From positions 62,001-126,000 of the forward strand of contig NZ_JACHXK010000005.1 of assembly GCF_014192105.1 (NCBI RefSeq): DNA of 64,000 nucleotides, given 5' to 3'. The translations under genes were made by a program, and so were the position numbers. The stretch is from Paenibacillus phyllosphaerae. Its GTDB lineage: Bacteria > Bacillota > Bacilli > Paenibacillales > Paenibacillaceae. A model generated the notes under the pieces. That model did no database searches, had not been told where the DNA came from, and was given only the letters and a program-made list of their open reading frames with translations. This document shows positions 63,189 through 64,000 of the stretch, in pieces; position 1 is the stretch's first letter; every line of letters begins with the position of its first letter.

Positions 63189-64000
63189 TTAAGGCGCTGT
63201 GGCGATGACATGCCGGTCGATGCCGCCATAATCGCGAATGATCCGAATGTCGCTCCAATGACCGAGCTGCCGCAGCAGATCCGCTACCGCTTCGGCTTGC
63301 CCGATGCCAAGCTCGAAGGCGACGATCCGCGGCAGCTGCGCAAGCTTCGGCAGCTGCGAGACGATGATGCGGTACGGATTCAGTCCGTCCTCGCCCCCGT
63401 CGAGCGCCAGACGCGGCTCGAAGCCGCGAACCTCGATCTGCAGGTCCTCGATATCCCGCGCCGGAATATACGGCGGATTGGATACGAGAACATCGATCCG
63501 CAGCCCGGCGTGCCCATCGCCGCCGGACGCGTCCGCCCCATCCTCGCGCCGCGCGGCGAACGGCGCGAGCAGGTCGCCCTGCACGAACGCCATGCGCGGC
63601 GCCGCCCCGTGGCGCGTCGCATTCGTGCGGGCGACTTCGAGCGCGTCCGGCGACAGATCGGACGCGACGACCCGCCACCGCGGACGCAGCGCAGCCAGCG
63701 TCACGCCGATGGCCCCGCTGCCGGTGCCGACGTCGAGCACCGTCGGCCCGGGCTCTCCGCCTGCGGCGCCCCCGCCGGCATCCGGCGCGGCGCCGGGCGG
63801 CGAATCAACCGCGGCTTGCGGCCATAGCCGGTCCGCCGCCGCGAGCACGGCCTCCACGAGCAGCTCCGTCTCCGGCCGCGGGATAAGCACCGCTGGCGTG
63901 ACCGTGTACGCCAGCTCGTAGAACCACTGCTCGCCGACAATATATTGGAGCGGCTCGCCATTCCCCTTGCGGTCCACCAGCGCCTGCCAGGCGGCGGTGT
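63189..64000 (-). CDS. prmC: peptide chain release factor N5-glutamine methyltransferase (partial, N-terminus off the right edge)
   Basis: Methylates the glutamine of the GGQ motif in release factors. At least 270 residues are visible. YTVTPAVLIPRPETELLVEA, the SAM site TVLDVGTGSGAIGVTLAAL and the catalytic VLVSNPPYIPARDIEDLQIE (NPPY) are diagnostic. The frame continues past an internal GTG to the window edge (TAAWQALVDRKGNG). Two Gly/Ala/Asp-rich inserts (PPGAAPDAGGGAAGGEPGP; REDGADASGGDGHAG) enlarge surface loops. Confidence 0.95.
   Translation of the reverse strand, partial: TAAWQALVDRKGNGEPLQYIVGEQWFYELAYTVTPAVLIPRPETELLVEAVLAAADRLWPQAAVDSPPGAAPDAGGGAAGGEPGPTVLDVGTGSGAIGVTLAALRPRWRVVASDLSPDALEVARTNATRHGAAPRMAFVQGDLLAPFAARREDGADASGGDGHAGLRIDVLVSNPPYIPARDIEDLQIEVRGFEPRLALDGGEDGLNPYRIIVSQLPKLAQLPRIVAFELGIGQAEAVADLLRQLGHWSDIRIIRDYGGIDRHVIATAP

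Overview
The window reads as the chromosome of an endospore-forming, Gram-positive bacterium of the Paenibacillus/Cohnella type (inference). The signs are SpoIIR, the B. subtilis-like order prmC - spoIIR - sua5 - mntP - ywlE - rpiB - ywlG - glyA - upp - atp, a complex I operon without the NADH-input genes nuoEFG, an SLH-domain surface protein, and strong Shine-Dalgarno sequences with many TTG or GTG starts. Nearly all genes lie on the minus strand, so transcription runs from high to low coordinates; the only plus-strand genes are an ABC transporter pair at 60.4-62.0 kb.

Layout. (1) 1-10.03 kb: nuoABCDHIJKLMN, GC-rich, tightly coupled, with nuoN cut by the left edge; its promoter is near 10.14 kb. 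(2) 10.4-11.3 kb: a secreted protein with two copper-amine-oxidase-N (stalk) domains. (3) 11.5-38.8 kb: a much more AT-rich surface-polysaccharide locus. Read in transcription order it holds a PHP-type tyrosine phosphatase, an SLH protein, a Wzz-like co-polymerase, a tyrosine kinase, a PglF/EpsC-type dehydratase, a decayed gene, galU, a PglE/EpsN-type aminotransferase, a phosphoglycosyl transferase, an ATP-grasp enzyme, a HAD phosphatase-like protein, five glycosyltransferases, the capE-capF-capG set for UDP-L-FucNAc, a Wzy-like polymerase, a Wzx flippase, glf, ugd and a UDP-glucuronate 4-epimerase. The predicted activated sugars are UDP-Glc, UDP-GlcA, UDP-GalA, UDP-Galf, UDP-L-FucNAc and a UDP-4-amino-4,6-dideoxy-HexNAc. 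One priming transferase plus five glycosyltransferases suggests a repeat unit of about six sugars. No PglD/EpsM-type acetyltransferase is present.

(4) 38.7-39.05 kb: a short region with a small upstream ORF, a perfect inverted repeat, a cluster of DnaA-box-like nonamers and the atp terminator. (5) 39.06-46.3 kb: the F1Fo ATP synthase operon (atpZ, atpI, B, E, F, H, A, G, D, C) with a good sigma-A promoter. (6) 46.5-55.9 kb: mnaA, upp, a glycine-rich-domain-like protein, glyA, ywlG, rpiB, ywlE, mntP, sua5 and spoIIR, the last with a good sigma-F promoter match. (7) 56.1-62.0 kb: a probable sulfonate/alkylsulfate utilisation block: two TauD/TfdA dioxygenases and a solute-binding lipoprotein on the minus strand, a TetR regulator, and the ABC ATPase and permease on the plus strand. 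Both arms carry a related RNA leader ending in a terminator. (8) 62.1-64.0 kb: a pair of small membrane proteins and prmC, cut by the right edge.

The most notable observations are the shared leader element in the two sulfonate operons (a candidate riboswitch), the DnaA-box cluster downstream of atpC, the ATP-grasp/HAD pair where an acetyltransferase would be expected, a multiply broken gene ahead of galU, and a dispersed hairpin repeat in two intergenic regions. All coordinates and motifs come from reading the sequence; no search or folding program was run.
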